Shown: piece after piece, positions 6,222 through 6,424 of the stretch
Layout of the letters: every line of letters starts with the position of its first letter
Position numbering within the stretch: the first letter of the stretch is position 1
DNA from: CBW1002 sp046081905
Lineage (GTDB): Bacteria; Cyanobacteriota; Cyanobacteriia; PCC-6307; Cyanobiaceae
Direction of reading: 5' to 3'
Assembly (NCBI GenBank): GCA_046081905.1
Contig: JBJTWS010000151.1
Coordinates: 1 to 6,424, forward strand
DNA length: 6,424 nucleotides
Translations under genes and position numbers: made by a program
Notes under the pieces: model-generated
Told to the model about the DNA's origin: nothing
Database searches by the model: none
The model's input: the letters and a program-made list of their open reading frames with translations, nothing else

Positions 6222-6288
6222 TTTGTTGATCGTGCTGGGATTACGTCCTGGCTGTAGGTGTGTATCTCTGCCGCTATTTGTTTCTTGA
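6222..6288. other. Junction between the IS1595-type element and rfbF
   Basis: These 67 bp separate the transposase stop from the rfbF ATG and must contain the right end of the insertion sequence plus whatever is left of the rfbF leader. I cannot place the terminal inverted repeat because its partner lies outside the window; GGCTGTAGGTGTGTATC near 6250-6266 (plus strand) is a possible end but is unproven. No convincing -35/-10 pair is seen, so the operon may depend on a promoter inside or upstream of the IS. Confidence 0.4.
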
Positions 6289-6424
6289 TTAGGTAGCAAG
6301 CTCCGCGCTCCTCAGGAGGCGTTCGGGTCGTGCGGTGCAGAGGCAGACCGCCTGGAGCACTTGATCGGTCATTTCTTCCAGCTTGAAGCGGTGATTGAAG
6401 CGGAAGCTGAAAGCGCCCAAGTAG
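6289..6424 (-). CDS. IS1595-family (ISXO2-like) transposase, C-terminal end, cut by the window edge
   Basis: Reading the minus strand from base 6423, an open frame of 44 codons ends at TAA (6291-6289). It begins YLGAFSFRFNHRFKLEEM and continues through TDQVLQAVCLCTARPERLLR. The 'YLxEFxFRFNRR' motif followed by a helical tail is the standard C-terminus of IS1595/ISXO2-like DDE transposases, where it follows the last catalytic residue. The rest of the gene lies beyond the right edge, so its integrity is unknown. It is co-oriented with rfbF and its stop is only 67 bp from the rfbF ATG, so transcription from the IS could enter the sugar operon. Confidence 0.82.
   Translation of the reverse strand, partial: YLGAFSFRFNHRFKLEEMTDQVLQAVCLCTARPERLLRSAELAT

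Noticed and set aside
5454..6299. Longer rfbF starting at a TTG at 6299
   Set aside because: The extra 26 residues overlap the transposase stop and have no counterpart in the family, which begins at MKAVILAGG.
1..6424. CRISPR array, tRNA or rRNA genes
   Set aside because: No regularly spaced repeats, cloverleaf-like segment or rRNA-like stretch was recognised on either strand.

Overview
The window is a five-gene nucleotide-sugar and glycosyltransferase cluster, all on the minus strand (read from about 6221 down to 792), with transposase fragments at both ends. A cyanobacterium is the likeliest host. The core has moderate-to-high GC, two copies of the cyanobacterial HIP1 octamer GCGATCGC lie in rfbG (4874-4881 and 4990-4997), and the flanks are rich in IS debris of the kind common in picocyanobacteria (Synechococcus/Cyanobium-like). 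This assignment is an inference from base composition and motifs.

Layout from right to left, in transcription order. 6289-6424 is the C-terminus of an IS1595/ISXO2-like transposase entering from outside the window. Then come rfbF (glucose-1-phosphate cytidylyltransferase, 6221-5454), rfbG (CDP-glucose 4,6-dehydratase, 5457-4336, sharing an ATGA overlap with rfbF) and rfbH (the PLP/[2Fe-2S] CDP-4-keto-6-deoxyglucose 3-dehydrase, 4332-2839). An NAD-dependent epimerase/reductase of the extended SDR family follows (2834-1955), which I read as interrupted by two single-base frameshifts. The last gene is a GT61 (DUF563) glycosyltransferase (1946-792). The remaining 790 bp hold no intact gene. They contain a non-coding stretch (453-791), the C-terminal remnant of an IS5-family transposase on the plus strand (300-452), two very GC-rich hairpins (147-196 and 243-267), and the probable N-terminus of an IS256-like transposase on the minus strand (1-94).

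How the genes work together: RfbF makes CDP-glucose from glucose-1-phosphate and CTP. RfbG converts it to CDP-4-keto-6-deoxyglucose. RfbH, with an electron-donating reductase that is not in this window, removes the 3-hydroxyl to give CDP-4-keto-3,6-dideoxyglucose. The epimerase/reductase would then set C4 or C5 to make a 3,6-dideoxyhexose such as paratose, abequose or ascarylose, and the GT61 enzyme could transfer a sugar to a surface polysaccharide. If the two frameshifts are real, the terminal sugar-forming step is broken here; if they are sequencing errors, the operon is intact and tightly coupled. I do not see a wholly new system. The most informative observations are the double frameshift, the corrected glycosyltransferase start it implies, the IS-bounded structure, and the homopolymer tracts and enlarged cluster loop in rfbH.
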